Part shown: positions 1-13,385 of the stretch, piece after piece | How the letters are laid out: each line of letters opens with the position of its first letter | How positions within the stretch are numbered: position 1 is the stretch's first letter | Position numbers and translations under genes: made by a program | The notes under the pieces: model-generated | What the model was told of the DNA's origin: nothing | What the model saw: the letters and a program-made list of their open reading frames with translations, nothing else | Database searches by the model: none | Assembly (NCBI GenBank): GCA_963965975.1 | Contig: OZ014414.1 | Span: 7,878,230-7,942,229 of the forward strand | Direction: 5' to 3' | Origin: Xestospongia bergquistia | Taxonomy: Eukaryota; Porifera; Demospongiae; Haplosclerida; Petrosiidae | DNA length: 64,000 nucleotides

Positions 1-11
1 CCATTACTAAC

Positions 12-3000
12 TTCCAGACTCCTAATGTCAACAATCTTTATCTTTTCCTTTTTTTTATTTGGTAATTTCCCCGTCTCCATGTTCACTTCAATCATGACAC
101 GACCCCTATAAGCCACACCCTCCATCTAAAAAGAACAGATGTACATAGCTTTAAGTACAAGTACATATACCAACTATTAATTATAGTAATTATTATAACA
201 TACCCCTCCTTTGTTCAAGTACTCGTATTTATCAGGAAGATCTGAGAATTCTCGAGGGGATCCATAGACATTGATATAACATGGACCAAAAGTAGGGAGA
301 TAGCCTTCAGTATCTAAATTAATAGAATTGTTAATATTTGTAAGTGGGTGTGGTTTAACAAACCATCTCCTCCTGACGAAGAGATATCAGAAAGCCGAAG
401 AAAACAGGTACCAATGACATCGTCCCTGTTGAGCTGGTCACTAAGTTTGGGAATTAAATGATGAAATATAAACAATACTGGAAAGATAATATTGAATTTC
501 CATCTACTACTATTAGATAGGTCATCGATCTATCATCTATTTCTAATGGCAGGGCAATGCAGTGTTAGGGATCACAATGAGATGATCAAGTTGTAACCAA
601 TTAATTAATTTAGAAAGGGGCCTATACTAACCAATGACCTTACACCAAGTGTCTCCCCTTTTGGAAGCCACTATCCTTATAATCATTCACATATAATAAC
701 CTCTGATTGATAGAAATTTTCTGACTACCCAACCTCACATCACTTACTAGTCCATTAGTCGAAAGCGAATTCTGTCACTCATTGAAGGAAACTAAACAAC
801 AAAGTAAGTTATTATCATAGTACAATTCTTTGTAATACATACTCTGATGCCTAAATTAATCTGTTCATTCCAGTTTGGATGTTGCCTGTTCATAAGAATT
901 TCTGTCTCACCAGTATGACCAGCAAATTTGACAGTACAATAAGGATCAACAAGCTCTTTTTGAACAGTTCCAACTCCTAAAAATTTCTTGACATTTTCAA
1001 AATAGCCAGGATCCATTCGAGGAAGGTCATCACCTCGATAAATACGTATGGATAGAGTTGCTGATTGTAAACGTATTCCAGATGGGCGGAGTAAGTTACT
1101 ATAATAATAAAGTACATGTAATATACAGTAACTGTGCTAGTGAGTCTCTCTCTCTCTCTCTGTTCTCTCTTACGCTTCAATATCAACAGCTTCTGGACTC
1201 ATCACAGAAGCTGATGGTTTTGGATTATCTCCTGGTGCAATAACATTGACAGAAAACTTTAAATAACCCCGAACACCTGCACTAGTATCTTCTGGATCAG
1301 TCAAAAGCAACCACTTGTGAATGAAGGCATGTCCTGTATATAAAAGAGATGTAGTTAACAATAAAAATACTAGAGCTTTAAACTCTATAGTCTGTGGCTC
1401 TCCTCACCAGTGCTTACCTGGCTCATCATATACAAGACCCACATCTAATTTGAAGCTACCAATTAACTCCTGATAGATATCAGCAAGTTTTGAATTGACA
1501 ACCTTAATTTCAAGAGTATAATCAAAAAACACTTCAGGACGTTCATTGATGTTGAAGTACAATATCTAAAATCATATAATTATGATGACTATGTACATAT
1601 GCAATAGACTCTAACAAGTTTATAACATTCTTATTATTATATTATACAATAATGATTTAGAACAAATTATCTCTATACTGTACTTAGCTTAGAATTACTG
1701 CAAAATGTCTAATAATAAATTTCCTTTTTCATTTCTAAATGTTATTGGTAGGTATGCTGTGCACCAATGTTTATTATTTTTTAGATAATCTATACATAAC
1801 ATAAGATGTAGTAAGTGTTTATAGCTGGGCCCTACCTTAATCATCAAAATAGCATATTATTTTATATTATATTACAAGTTAGGGCAGTTAACTGGCCAGT
1901 CAGTCAAAAGGTAGGGCAAGTTAATAGTCAAATGTATTTAGTTAGTCAGCAAATTAGTCTGTCAGTCACTTATAAAGTAGTAATTTAATCTAGTGAGGTA
2001 AGCATTCTCTATAAATAATTTCTGATCCATTAAGTTACTGTACTCAACAATCATTATTGTTTTTATCCTCATATCCAGACTTTAGTACCAGAATGAGAAT
2101 GAGATCATACGCTCCATACTCACGTCATCAAAAGAAGGACGATTGGTTCCTTTTACAGACTTAGTTCTCTTAGTTTTATCACCACAGATCACTTTAACCA
2201 TTGGATTAAGATTACCTCCTGCAAGTTGACGAGCCTCAATTATGTGCACTCGTATCTAACGATTAAAACAGGTATTTAAAACAAGTAGATATAATTGTAT
2301 GAAATATAAAATGACCTATAATTTTACTGGACACTTAAGAAGTATGGTTAAGCACACATGTAACGCAATGAATGAAGTACAGTAATAACACATAAAGTGT
2401 CCTGAATTACATATTGAGGATATCCAATACATGCTTCCCTTGTTTTGAAGGTAGTTATATAAATAAAGAAAACAATGCATTACCAAATAACTACTGGCAT
2501 AAGAAAAACCAACTAAGTAATGGGTTGTTTCCATGACAACTGAAGTGTTAATTAACAAATAACCTGAAAATCTGTGATTTTGTTTGGAAGTGAGAAACGG
2601 TCAAGTTTTTCTTTTCTGGGACTTTTAGTTTTCTTAATAAGTCTGTAAAAAAATCGCTCTAGCATACATCAATGTATAATAACACTAACCCTTTTACGCG
2701 GGAAGAGGTTTTTTGTTGAATGGAAGATGGGGCCACTGTAGTCTCTTCACTGTCAGACTGGCCTTTATCATCATCTGTTAAATTTTAAATACACAAACAT
2801 TAATAGACTCAGTCTATATATTGCCTTCATTTATATAGCACTAAAGAATGACAGGAAATCTATGTCATCTTATTTAATATACCACTAGAGATCAACAGGG
2901 TAGACTCAATCTATATGTTGCCTTATTTAATATAACACTAGAGATTGACTGGATAGAATCACTCTATATATTGCTTTCATTTAACATAGCACAAAAGATT

Positions 3001-5615
3001 GATAGGAGTATACCAGAAATAAAAAAGGTTGTAAAAAAGTAGCATAACTCAGTAAACATGAAACATTCAGTAGTAAATACTTGAGGTGTGGTCATCTTAT
3101 TATAGTACCTAATCTTAATGCAACTATAACAGTATATTTAATGATATACATATTAATCTATGAGCAGGTCAGTATAAGATGGAAAAACAAAAAAGGGAGG
3201 AAGATAGAGATGTGACAGATATACAAGGAGAAAGAATTACCTGTAGCCTTTCCTAACTCTTCTTCTTGCTCACCACCTGTTAAATCATCAGTAACAACTG
3301 CTTTCTTTTTTTTGTCTTCTCTTCTTTTTTCAGCAGTTGGGAAATTATATGTTATTTGGAGAGTGATAGTGGACTGTGTGATATTGAAAATGAAAGTTAC
3401 ATTCAAATCGAAACAGCCTATCAATATCATGTGCTTTGGTGTAACTGACTCTTCATAAGTCTAATCTAACTTCAAGATAATTAATCGTGTAATTGTGAAA
3501 GATACAAACATTACATGTGTAAATAAATATGGCCACATACTTTAACTTCTGATGCACACGACAAAGAACAAATCTACTTAACATTCATACACTACAAGTG
3601 CTCTTATGATGGGCATGACTGATTCAGGTTCAAAGCTTAAGCAAAATTATTTGTCTGCATTTAATACTGAGGATTCTCAACATTTGCCAGCTCTATTTAA
3701 AGTCAGTATAACAGTGACTTCAACAAAATTAATATAATACAAATAGGATAATTTTAAAGAATTAATTATAGTAAACTTGTGTTGCATAGTAGATTAATTA
3801 TAACAACTTCAAGCAAACATTAGTTGAATATCAGTCATTTTATGTCAAAATGTCTTAATTAACAGAAGCCATGAAAAGTTTGTAATTTGCATATTGTAAT
3901 AAACAGCATTGCCAATCATACAGAGACCCATACACCACTATATGGATAGTTATGGTACTCAAAAAAACCTGATGTACATACCGTCAATTCCTGACGTTCT
4001 TGACGTAGGTCAAGAGTAACATTGTAAGGTTGTGTACTCTCCATAACATCACTTAGACTGACTTCAGTTTGACCAAGAAGCCTAGGAATAAAAACTATAA
4101 GTATGGGTTCACTATAAGGAAATGTTAATTAACACCACAAATACTCTAGTAATTGCAAGTGCTAAAATTAAATCAGAGCCATAGTAGAGATGAGGGAGCT
4201 TGATTTACTGATAACATCTTATTCAAAAACCAATCTTTTAAACTAATACATATAATAATAACAATTTGATGTTGATTTCTTTTTAGGATACATGTTTACA
4301 AATAATTGCTGCTACTAGCTTTTCCAGCAATAAATTTTGTATGTGTGATTTAACAATGTACCTGTATAAAATGTTTGCCATATATTGGTCTTTTATAAAC
4401 CAAATTGAAAGTCTTAACAAGATAGTTCTATTGTCAAACATGCTAAGTATACTAAATGACAAGGATTAATAATCTCTTACTGTATCTTTAGAATAGTATA
4501 CTACAATAACCATCAGTACTAACTTACCGATTCTTCCCAAGCCACTCATGATCATAGACATACACAAAAATCCTATCAGTTGGTGATGGTTCAACCCGAA
4601 GTGACCAACTTAAAGTCTATGTAAGTAATAACAAATTTGAATTGAGTGGTATTTTTACCAACACATGCATCTACTAGATCTATGTCATTAATTGGCATAT
4701 ATAATACATACACATTATAAACTTTAAAAAGGATTAGCTGATTAAATGCCCATGATCATTCACATTGTAATATGCTGAACAGACATCAATTGAAGTCATG
4801 TAGTTAATTGTTAGACCAATGAAGATTGTGTTTATAATTTATTAGCTATATATAAGAATTTTCATGAAATGCTGGGGCTATGTGGGAGTGTTTTCACTAT
4901 GTGGAAACCGTGATAGTAAAGTTCTTTGTGCCTGGCATAAGTTAATCCTTTTTATAAAGTCCTTTGATGAAGCATATAGATTTGTCAAGTTCATATTAAT
5001 TGATAATCCAATATATTTTTCTTTTTAATGTACATGAAATTGTATGTGATCACAAACTTTGGACAATTGAAAGTCTAGTTCAGTAATGTCTATAATGGAT
5101 GACGTCACTGTTTATAAAGTTAAACTGTAAATGTTACCTTGTTCTTACCTGATCCCATACAGGGTTCAAGTTGTCACTGATTTTTTTGGTCTGTTTAGTC
5201 TCTCCTATAATATAAAAAACAATCACAGAGACTGAATTAACTGAACAATTTAGATTGATTGCATGAGCAAACTTCTTTAATTGGGCCATATCTATGATTG
5301 GGCAAACTCTTGTCTAGGTAATCCTTTAACAAACAGTGACAATAATAGAGTCAAGCAAAATAATAGTTTCTTAATTATAACACTAGGCATAGTTGTACTT
5401 TGTAAGATGAGAGAAAATGAGTGAGAATATGTGAACTTTGCACACATTAGGTCATTGATACACTTATTTCTGACCCTTTGTTCATTCCCCTTTTTTAATC
5501 ATGTTCACAATCAACACAAACCTCGAAATTCCAGTACAGCAAGTGGATCACTCTTGCCATATCTCTCTACATTTGGCAGGGATGATGCAGACTTTACTAG
5601 GACATCTAGAGACAT
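12..5615 (-). CDS. Ferlin (paralogue 1), N-terminal 15 exons, cut by the window edge
   Basis: Ferlins are large tail-anchored multi-C2 proteins for Ca2+-dependent membrane fusion and repair. Exons read leftwards: 5615-5522, 5204-5149, 4616-4528, 4081-3982, 3373-3241, 2774-2690, 2642-2564, 2255-2124, 1565-1418, 1333-1174, 1098-843, 791-748, 440-364, 313-204, 125-12. They sum to 1677 nt (559 codons) with no stop and consistent phases. The ATG at 5615 opens C2A ([12 protein letters not shown]). Exons 3-4 finish C2A ([14 protein letters not shown]). Exons 8-9 are C2B, exon 10 is FerI ([10 protein letters not shown]), and exons 11-14 are C2C with [11 protein letters not shown] and the loop [12 protein letters not shown]. 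Nine of the 15 exons have exactly the length of their counterpart in the plus-strand ferlin, and all compared phases match. The 3' part lies outside the window. The exon 6 donor is the least certain. Frame is intact, so it is probably a functional gene. Confidence 0.9.
2800..3010. repeat. Tandem repeat, about 65 bp x 3, in an intron of ferlin 1
   Basis: Three degenerate copies containing CTCAATCTATATATTGCCTT and ATATAGCACTAAAGA-like blocks lie between exons 5 and 6 of the minus-strand ferlin. Confidence 0.7.
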
Positions 5616-6366
5616 TGTGCTCTATGAAGAACTAGTGGAGACTGCCTTAGAGATAAATAAAATTAGCAAGACTCGTCTCCAACTTTCATGGAAGAAACCT
5701 GACAGGAGTTAATAATGTGGGTAGCCCTTGTGGTTTACTAGTGTCTAGTTTATGAATGCTAATATTAAATTTAATATATGGTAGATTTTTTACGTTTTCA
5801 CTGCTGGTATTTGTTAAAATAAGTTATGTTGACATATTTACACTGAAGTAATTTAAAAGACAATTCTTAACCCTGTTAGTATTACAGTATGTTACAGTTC
5901 TTTTCCAGATAGCTATAGTGACATTTCAAATTACTATGTCATCGTGTTTGTCTTTCTGTAAAACATCCTAGATTGTACGCACCATAGACCTCCTTTATAC
6001 ACGTTACAATATTATATACTACTATAAATCACCATTATATACTATTATATACTATTATAAACTTCTTTTAATTATAATTATAGTTAGACAATGATAACTG
6101 GACTCGAGATGATCTAGTAAGGTTCTCTAATATATACTCAATGTAAAATTGATACTTCTAATTGATCATTTTTTATTATGTAGTTGATGTTCTAGTTGAA
6201 TGCTGGGAATGATGAGAGCTGTATCATAATACTTATACTATGTTATAAGTATGATACTACTGACCCTTTTGTCACTCTAATAGATTTATCTATTGATTAT
6301 GAAATTAATTTTAATATAATATATAACAGACTAATGAGCTTGTGAATCTATTTTTCTTAACTATAG

Positions 6367-6553
6367 ATATTACATGGAGTAGACTTGATAGAATTTGGCA
6401 AACCTCATGTTCTTCTCTGTAATAGTTCTTTATATCTTGTAGAGCACACAGGTCCATTTCCTACACAAAGATTGAAAACAATGACTTCATGGTCACAAAA
6501 TATTTATATCATTTTCGAAACACAAAATTATTGTCAGTTTGATGGTACTAATG
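6367..6553 (+). CDS. Candidate orphan exon, unrecognised
   Basis: A 187-nt stretch is open in one frame, bounded by CTATAG| and |GTAAGT. It encodes residues such as HGVDLIEFGKPHVLLCN and YIIFETQNYCQFDG. It looks protein-like but I do not recognise it. A second splice-bounded open segment at 7559-7643 does not match it in phase. A short one at about 6085-6117 encodes DNDNWTRDDL, which resembles a C2 calcium-binding loop. These may be remnants of one plus-strand gene, or chance. Confidence 0.2.
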
Positions 6554-6920
6554 GTAAGTACCTATGTATTTACAGAAGGTGTTTCCATGCTAGAGTTGAT
6601 CCTGTCAGAAAAATTGAAAGATTTCCAGTCCATTTAAGGAGAGTAAGTGTTAATTTTAATGACTGAAAAAGTAAAAAATATCAAAAAAGTTGAGTAAACA
6701 TTAAAACAGAAATTAAACCACATTGGACATGCGGGAAAATGTCATGAGCAAAAAGGAGAAGGAAATAAACTATAAGAAAAACATTTTTAAAACATATATA
6801 TTTTTAAAAAACATTTGAGACTAATTGTTTTATATTAATTTTTAAAAAAAAGCTTTTTTTCACTAAAATTTGTTAAAAATCAATGTTAACTTAAGTTTCA
6901 ATAAGTTCATTATTACAGAT

Positions 6921-6996
6921 TTCTGAATAAGTTTAGAATTCAATTTCTCAATAAGTTTAGAATTCAATTTCTCAATATGTTTAGAATTCAATTTCG
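6921..6996. repeat. Tandem repeat, about 24 bp x 3
   Basis: Three near-identical copies of a unit containing AAGTTTAGAATTCAATTTCT stand head to tail. Confidence 0.8.
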
Positions 6997-8894
6997 TTTG
7001 AAACTGTAACTTATTCAAATTGTATTATATCTTTAATTGAAATTGTAATACATTTCATCTTTAAATACTTCATCTTTAATATTACTCTATTACTAAGCAA
7101 CTACAATCAGTTTACTTACCATTGTTGTTGCATATTATAATCATAGTGATTGTCATTACAAAATAACATTATGTATGTCCTTTAGTTTACAAGAATTTTT
7201 ATTTTATTTTAATCATATCATATCTCTTTCACAAAAAACTATATCATTAATTTTAATTAATTGATTTTAATTCATCTGCTTAACAATTAATTGAAAGTCT
7301 TCTAAATAGATACAGTATTACAGTACTTTATCTATTCTAACTCCACAATTGTTAACAACAAGTATAAGTTTCCTATGTGTTTTTTCAATAATAATTATAA
7401 TATAATTTAAACAAATATAATAAAAGAAACATCTACAAAACCAAAAAAAGGAATAATATCATATATTAATATATATTAATCTAAGTACAACTCTAAGGGA
7501 AAAATTGGTTTTAAAATATGTCAATGGTATTCTTCTAATAGTTCCCCTCTCTTCTAGAACTCTGCCCACTGCACCACTGACCACCACTGGTTTATCAAAT
7601 AACTATCATGTGGATGAAAATAACATCATTATATCAAGGATAGGTATGAGTTAAGGTAGCATTGAATGTTGCATAGTATCATAGAAATGCTACATGGTAA
7701 GTGATGTGATGTAATTCCATAAATTTAATAGATAATCTTAATGTATTATAAAAATTTTATACAGAAAACTACATCATGTACATGTTACATTGTTTTCCAT
7801 ACAGTGTTACTATGGTAATATGTAATATTCAACACTTTTCTTACCTATTTTTGATTATATTTATATTAATAATTCATAGTCCCGTTTTTCTTATAAACCA
7901 CACCCCAATAGTACAATTACATAATGCTCTGATTATCAAATACCCACAATTACATACCATGGTGAGAATGTTCTGCTTGTGACCACATTTAGGAGCTAAC
8001 TGTTTCTGTTTCCTGCATGAAAAGGTTCTCTTCAAAGTATATACTAGGAGAAGGTTCTAGATTATAGCCAATGAGAGACTCAATTCAACAGATTGAGACA
8101 TATCAGCTGTTAGTGATGTCCCACCTGCAATGACATCTGACACCTAAAATATAAAATAAACTCTGCTTTGTGATGATACACCACACCCCCTATCAGACCC
8201 CCTATAGTATCAATGACATAATGCACTCAAACTGTCATGGATGAAGACTGCGTAATAACAGCTATTAGCCAGAGAAGGGTATCCAAATTTTAACCTCTTC
8301 TTTGTAGTTTTATTGCATTCTCTTATGTAAGTAGAATTTACATGTTGTGGATTGATAGTGTTTAGGTAAAGATTTTTATTTGTTGTAATATAAAAAAGAG
8401 ACAATGATACTTTACATTAGTAATATGAAATTAACACATTAACTTATTTTTACAATGCAATATGCTTCTCTGTTCATCAAAATTACATAATAGTGGTTGT
8501 TGAAAACAAACAGTCAAATGATTGCTCCATTTAAGTATTATTGATACATAGGATTTAAGTATTATTGATACATAGGATTTAAAAATTATGAATACTTTGG
8601 CTGGTGTAGATTTATACAGTATACACATGCAGGATTAGAACTAGTACTAACAAATCATCTTTAATGAATAAATTTTAGACAAAATATACTCAAGAATAAA
8701 TTTTAGAATTTTAGCAGTTTTTAAGTCACTAATGACTGCTCAATTTATCATCAATTTCACTGTCACAATTATTATCAATTTCACGTCACAGTTAAGATCA
8801 AGATCATACGCATGTACCATTTGTTAGAACAAACAAATCTGTTTTTAATGAACTTTAATTTCTACTGTAAAATGGATGTGTAAGAGCCAACAGT

Positions 8895-9062
8895 AAAAAA
8901 GGAAAATTCTAAAAGGAAAATTCTAAAAGCCAAAGGAAAAAATTACAACTGTAAAAAAAGGAAAATCAAAAAACTGTAAAATTCTAAAAGCCAAAGGAAA
9001 AAATTTAGCTACAACTGTAAAAAAAGGAAAATCAAAAAACTGTAAAATCTCACAAAATCCAG
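8895..9062. repeat. A-rich tandem repeat next to the 3' end of AbfB copy A
   Basis: Degenerate repetition of blocks such as GCCAAAGGAAAAAATT and AACTGTAAAAAAAGGAAAAT. Two copies of about 65 bp are recognisable at about 8930-8995 and 8990-9055. It sits directly downstream of the minus-strand AbfB gene stop. Confidence 0.7.
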
Positions 9063-9080
9063 ATATTTGTAATTATAGCG

Positions 9081-10235
9081 TCAGTCCATCACCATTCCGT
9101 CTTTTGCCTCCAACGTAGTGTCGTCATTAGAATTCCCCTCTACTGTAGGATCAAACGTATCATCCTTGAATGTAGTGTCCTCATTAAAATTCCCCTCCTT
9201 TGTAGGCTCCACTGTAGGGTCAAACATTTCATTTGAAATCCCCTCCATTGCAGGAATTGTGTCTGAACTATCAAGTAGACTGAAAATGTCACCAGTCATG
9301 GTTTCCTCATTGTTCAAAACAGGTGGAGGTGGAGTATTTGAAGTTGTCTGCCTGTATAGGTTGGTCTTTGATACAATGATAGTTCCTTCAGATGTGAGAC
9401 CACACAGATATAACTGCCACAAAAATGTTGCTTTCACAATGGCGATTGAAGTACTACCTCTGTTAGAGAGCTTGGTCCATGAAGAATCACCAGTCACCCT
9501 TGCAGACTTGAAACGTTTAAACATTGCTTTAATTGAACAGCCAATACTTGCAAAGTTACCTTTTTCGATTGCATCCTTCCAGGAGTTCTCAGTATTTATA
9601 CCGTACGAAGTGGAGTAACGCTCTCCAACTTCTAGACCTTCCATTTTGGAAAACGTAATGCGTCTACGAGAATTATGATCGCCATCAACGAGAAGCCAAT
9701 TGCTCCTGGCTAAGAAACGTTTTAGTACTCTTGGAAACCAAGTGGCATCCAATCGAAAGAGCTGACTCCCATCAACGCGATCAATTCGAACTCTGAATCC
9801 TTTGTGACGTATAAAATGCCCAGGATAGTTTACAGATTCAAAGGAGATACCTTTTGGATCTGCTAAACCAACACGTGGTATAAAAGTGGCATCATTACGG
9901 AAAAGTGGTTTGCCATCAGATCGATGTATGTAGCACTTGAAACCAGAATGTCTAATAAAATGGTTAGGATAATTGAGAGATCGGAAACTTACACCAACTC
10001 CAGCTAGTCCAGGAACAATGTCAAAAGAACTATCAAGTTGGTATAGACCATGGCTGCTGTATGGGTCTACCCACAATTGAAAACCTTTGTGTCGGATATA
10101 GCGCTTCGGGTAGTTCTTTGACTTAAAACGAAACCTATTTCCAAGTAGAGATGCTGTAGGTGCGTCACAGCTCTCAGACAAATTGATGTAGAGGAAGAGA
10201 GTCAATACAGTTAGAAACAAAAGTGATCTCATCAT
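9081..10235 (-). CDS. Secreted AbfB-repeat (CBM42-like) protein, copy A
   Basis: Single-exon gene of 384 codons with two candidate ATGs (10235, 10232). Residues 1-22 are a hydrophobic signal peptide ending SESC. Residues about 34-170 hold three repeats of the form F-x-S-x-N-[YF]...[YF]-[FI]-R-H-x-G-[FY]...L-[YF]-x-[LN]-D-[AS]-[ST]-[FW], e.g. YIRHKGF, FIRHSGF, FIRHKGF. This matches the AbfB (arabinose-binding, beta-trefoil) family by recall. Residues about 175-300 form a second domain with YSTSYGINTENSW and GNFASIGCSIKAMF that I cannot assign. The tail is acidic and Thr/Ser-rich with short repeats (FDPTVE). No glycosidase domain is fused, so binding alone is the likely role. It differs most from the plus-strand copies B, C and D, so it is an older paralogue. 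Confidence 0.82.
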   Translation of the reverse strand: MMRSLLFLTVLTLFLYINLSESCDAPTASLLGNRFRFKSKNYPKRYIRHKGFQLWVDPYSSHGLYQLDSSFDIVPGLAGVGVSFRSLNYPNHFIRHSGFKCYIHRSDGKPLFRNDATFIPRVGLADPKGISFESVNYPGHFIRHKGFRVRIDRVDGSQLFRLDATWFPRVLKRFLARSNWLLVDGDHNSRRRITFSKMEGLEVGERYSTSYGINTENSWKDAIEKGNFASIGCSIKAMFKRFKSARVTGDSSWTKLSNRGSTSIAIVKATFLWQLYLCGLTSEGTIIVSKTNLYRQTTSNTPPPPVLNNEETMTGDIFSLLDSSDTIPAMEGISNEMFDPTVEPTKEGNFNEDTTFKDDTFDPTVEGNSNDDTTLEAKDGMVMD

Positions 10236-10270
10236 TGTGATTTTTGTGAAGACCGTAACAAGATGCAGCC

Positions 10271-10278
10271 TTTATATA
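10271..10278 (-). promoter_or_regulatory. TATA box of AbfB copy A
   Basis: On the minus strand TATATAAA is followed by GGCTGCATCTTG, about 36 bp before the ATG. The same TATA plus GGCTGCAT and CTTCAC block precedes the other AbfB copies, which supports a conserved core promoter. Confidence 0.7.
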
Positions 10279-10344
10279 CAGCACCAAATGTCATGGTAAT
10301 ATAAACAGTTTCTTATTAAATGAATCATGTACTATTTTAATATT

Positions 10345-10700
10345 TGTGGTGAAGGGCTGTCGTTATATGTATTATGTCATTTGTGTGTAAGTGGGGCTGT
10401 CACTATATATTATATTTTGTGGTAACTTTACTGTGTCATTCTGTGTAAGGGCTGTCACTATCTGTATTCTGTCATTGTGTTGAAGGGCAGTGTCATTCTG
10501 TGTAAGGCTGTCACTATCTGTATTCTTTCATTGTGTTGAAGGGCTATCACTATCTGTATTCTGTAATTCTATATAAGGGCTGTCACTACATATTTTCTGT
10601 GGTAACTTTGCTGTCTCATTCTGTGTAAGGGCTGCTACTAAAAATATATTCTGTCATTGTATTTATGGGCTGTCACTATCTGTCATTGTGTGCATGAACT
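10345..10700. repeat. Degenerate tandem repeat upstream of AbfB copy A
   Basis: At least seven imperfect copies of a unit built on GGGCTGTCACTATCTGTATT and TTCTGTCATTGTGT, with variable spacing of about 40-75 bp, lie directly upstream of the copy A promoter. Confidence 0.75.
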
Positions 10701-10703
10701 GTC

Positions 10704-10705
<2 letters not shown>

Positions 10706-10734
<29 letters not shown>
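10706..10734. repeat. (AT)n microsatellite
   Basis: An uninterrupted AT dinucleotide run. Confidence 0.9.
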
Positions 10735-10739
<5 letters not shown>

Positions 10740-13385
10740 CTTTGCTGTGTCATTCTGAGTAAGAGCTGAGGAAACTGTAAAAGCTAGACTCTGGACAAGA
10801 ACTTGGACTGGACTGCACACCTCATTACAAATTAAAAATATTATAAATTCTTGGAGTATAGATTGAATTTTTAACAGTTTATCACTGAAGTAGATTGTGA
10901 AAGGAGAAAGGAATACCATTATTGGGTTATATTAGTTTGTGTGGCCAAAACACTGTTAAATACAACCTAATGAGCAGGTTAAAAATTGAAGGATAACCTT
11001 CTAGGGCTAATGGCACTCTGCATAATCAATATAATTGTCAGGTTTATTAGCTACAATGAGGTTACCCACTAAGTTGGAACCAGCAGCAAAATATTTTCTA
11101 CTTTACAAACAACCTCTCTATACCTCATACCAGGTTGTAAAAGAATTATGGAGTAAGTACTTATTAAAATAAAATTACCTGATTGTATGGATATGCCAAA
11201 GATGACATGTAGATGTTGCAGAGTATATTACCCAATATAACTTGGCAAAAATAGAGGCTTCCTCACCAGCAATCTGTCTCATATAAATGGTGCCTCCAAT
11301 AGGATAGACAAAAGAGGCTTGCAATGCTGTCACTTGAATATTTCTGTTCATAATTCAGTGTTGGAGTAGATGGTAGTACACACATCTTGTGTGCCATGAA
11401 TTTTAATGATCATCCTTATACTCCATTTTGGTTGAAGAGAACTGAGTCATCAAAATAGTTAATGACTAAATGTACTTCTCTATTACCTAGATATGCTATC
11501 TTTACATTAGTGTATGAATTTTCTATCAAAACCTCATTTAGTGATATCATAGTCAGATTTGGTGAAATTTATTATACTTCAATATGTGGGCAAATTATGT
11601 TTATTAGGTTTGCAACAATTGGTTTGCTCTGTCTTGAGCGTTAAGCATTGTAAGTCAATGTTCAATTGAACTACATGTTCAATTTATACCTACTTTATCT
11701 AACACAATGTATATACTTGTCCAATTTTGTCTAAAATTAAAGTAACTGATTTTTATGGGAACAGAATAGTCCCATAGCTTATACATCATAAAACAATTAA
11801 TAATATATGCATAAAACAAATGAAGAAATTAAAATATCATCCACTGGCTCAAGTAGTTTAGCGAGGGTGTACTCACCCACCTCATACATTTCTTTGAACA
11901 CGATCAGTCTCTTCTTGTGTTTCCTATACTTTCTCCTCCTCCTGATTGGTTCTCCTACTTCCTACTGATTTAAACTTACTTCTGTGGCTGCCTGCTCTGC
12001 TTTGCACTTTTGTGCAATATTGCACTTTTGTAGCAAGCTTCCAGACTTTAGAGTGCCACCCTCAGCATTGTTGTTGGTATCTCCAGTGAAGAAACATTCC
12101 ATATATGGATGAGAGAGTTGCCATTAATCCACATGCTCTGGAAGTACTGTAAGAAGCCATTTCTATTACCAAACACTGTAGCATTCCTCTCCAACTCTCT
12201 CCATGCCACTCTCATAAACATAGGTGGTACAAAGGCCACAGAGGTGATGAAATGTCTTGAAAAATATCAATTTATTTAACTTATTGAAATGTAATTAATT
12301 TTAGTTTTTAGGTGAAACTGGACAATTGTACATTTTGTTAGACAAAATGAGATTAGATGAAATGGCATGACACCACCTGTTTGAGTAAACACTTACCAAG
12401 ACTTCCTTTTCTCCCATTTCTAACATCAAAGCTAATCTAGTTAATTTTTTAACTCCAAGGTTTAATAGCCTTCTCTTTCAGATTTAGTTAGTTTCATGTC
12501 AATAGCCTGTTCAAATCTGAAGATATAGCGTCTGATAAAAGCCCCTGTTCGTTTATTTGCCATTTACTCTAAAACATGCATTTACCCTAGTTGCTTCTAT
12601 TACAACTTTTAACACACAGACACTCCCAATCTAATTGACTGGCTATATGCTCTATTGTATGTACATTAACAAGTTTATGACTCAAACTGATAGAGATACG
12701 ATGGCTTATGCTTACATTTCATCCCATAGCTTTTAAAAAGAGCAAAAGAGGGTTGATAGACATTCCCAAAATGTAAAGGTGATGTATTATGAGGTGTCCA
12801 AGGTTGGCATGCTGTGAGAAAGAACAATTTGTACAGCAATCTATAAATATATTTTATGAATTTATTTCTAATCAATATTTTTATGTAAGAATTTATAAGA
12901 GACAGTTGGAAATGAACTGTACTGATATTATTATATATATTTTGATAAATAACAATTAGCTCTAATGATAAAAGTATTTATAAAACCATTTAAATGTATA
13001 CTACAGTACTTATGGCTCTATTAGGCAACTATTATCATTTTTTGTTATGCACTTTGTTGATATTAATCAAATGACTTTATCAATTTAATTAATGACTCAT
13101 CATTACTTATCTAGTCTAGCCGGATTCTGCTCTCCTATTGAGAATATATGGATGAAAAACAGAGCTATATAGTTACTCTTACCGTGAAAAAGGAGTCCAT
13201 GGAATTTGATTTATGAAACTGTATAACTAGTAGTATGTAGTAACTTGAATATTGTACACTTACATCAATGCATATAATGGATGATTATGTATGTGTTTAT
13301 TGATATAAACATATGTGAATAGAATTATCTCAGTTGTAATATATGTGAAGGACATTATATGATATTGTATGAACTGATGTCATAC
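10735..13385. other. Intergenic DNA where the rest of the anoctamin would be expected
   Basis: About 2.6 kb of AT-rich DNA. The minus strand shows a possible transposase relic (separate entry) and an isolated open segment at about 11265-11345 (QASFVYPIGGTIYMRQIA) bounded by a plausible donor. I do not recognise that segment. No anoctamin transmembrane exon is visible. Confidence 0.5.
11870..12243 (-). pseudogene. Possible MULE-type transposase relic
   Basis: The minus strand encodes FLQYFQSMWINGNSLIHIWN. After a frame change it reads TGDTNNNAEGGTL. This order resembles the C-terminal part of MULE-like transposases (YF-x-x-TW-I ... LWN ... TNN-x-E-G), recalled rather than searched. Further left a basic frame continues (RRRRKYRKHKKRL). 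The frame breaks suggest a decayed element. Another origin is possible. Confidence 0.3.

Larger units (their letters stand above)
5616..9080. other. Intergenic stretch between ferlin 1 and AbfB copy A
   Basis: About 3.5 kb of AT-rich DNA. Apart from one weak plus-strand exon candidate and two small tandem repeats listed separately, I see no gene. A 25-nt direct duplication lies at about 8530-8580. The plus-strand open frame at 5431-5712 is the antisense of ferlin exon 1 and is not a gene. Confidence 0.6.

Noticed and set aside
5431-5712. 93-codon plus-strand open frame
   Set aside because: It is the antisense of ferlin exon 1 (5615-5522), whose splice phase and C2A sequence are convincing.
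9118-9618. 166-codon plus-strand frame opposite AbfB copy A
   Set aside because: Antisense shadow; the minus-strand frame has the signal peptide and the family repeats.
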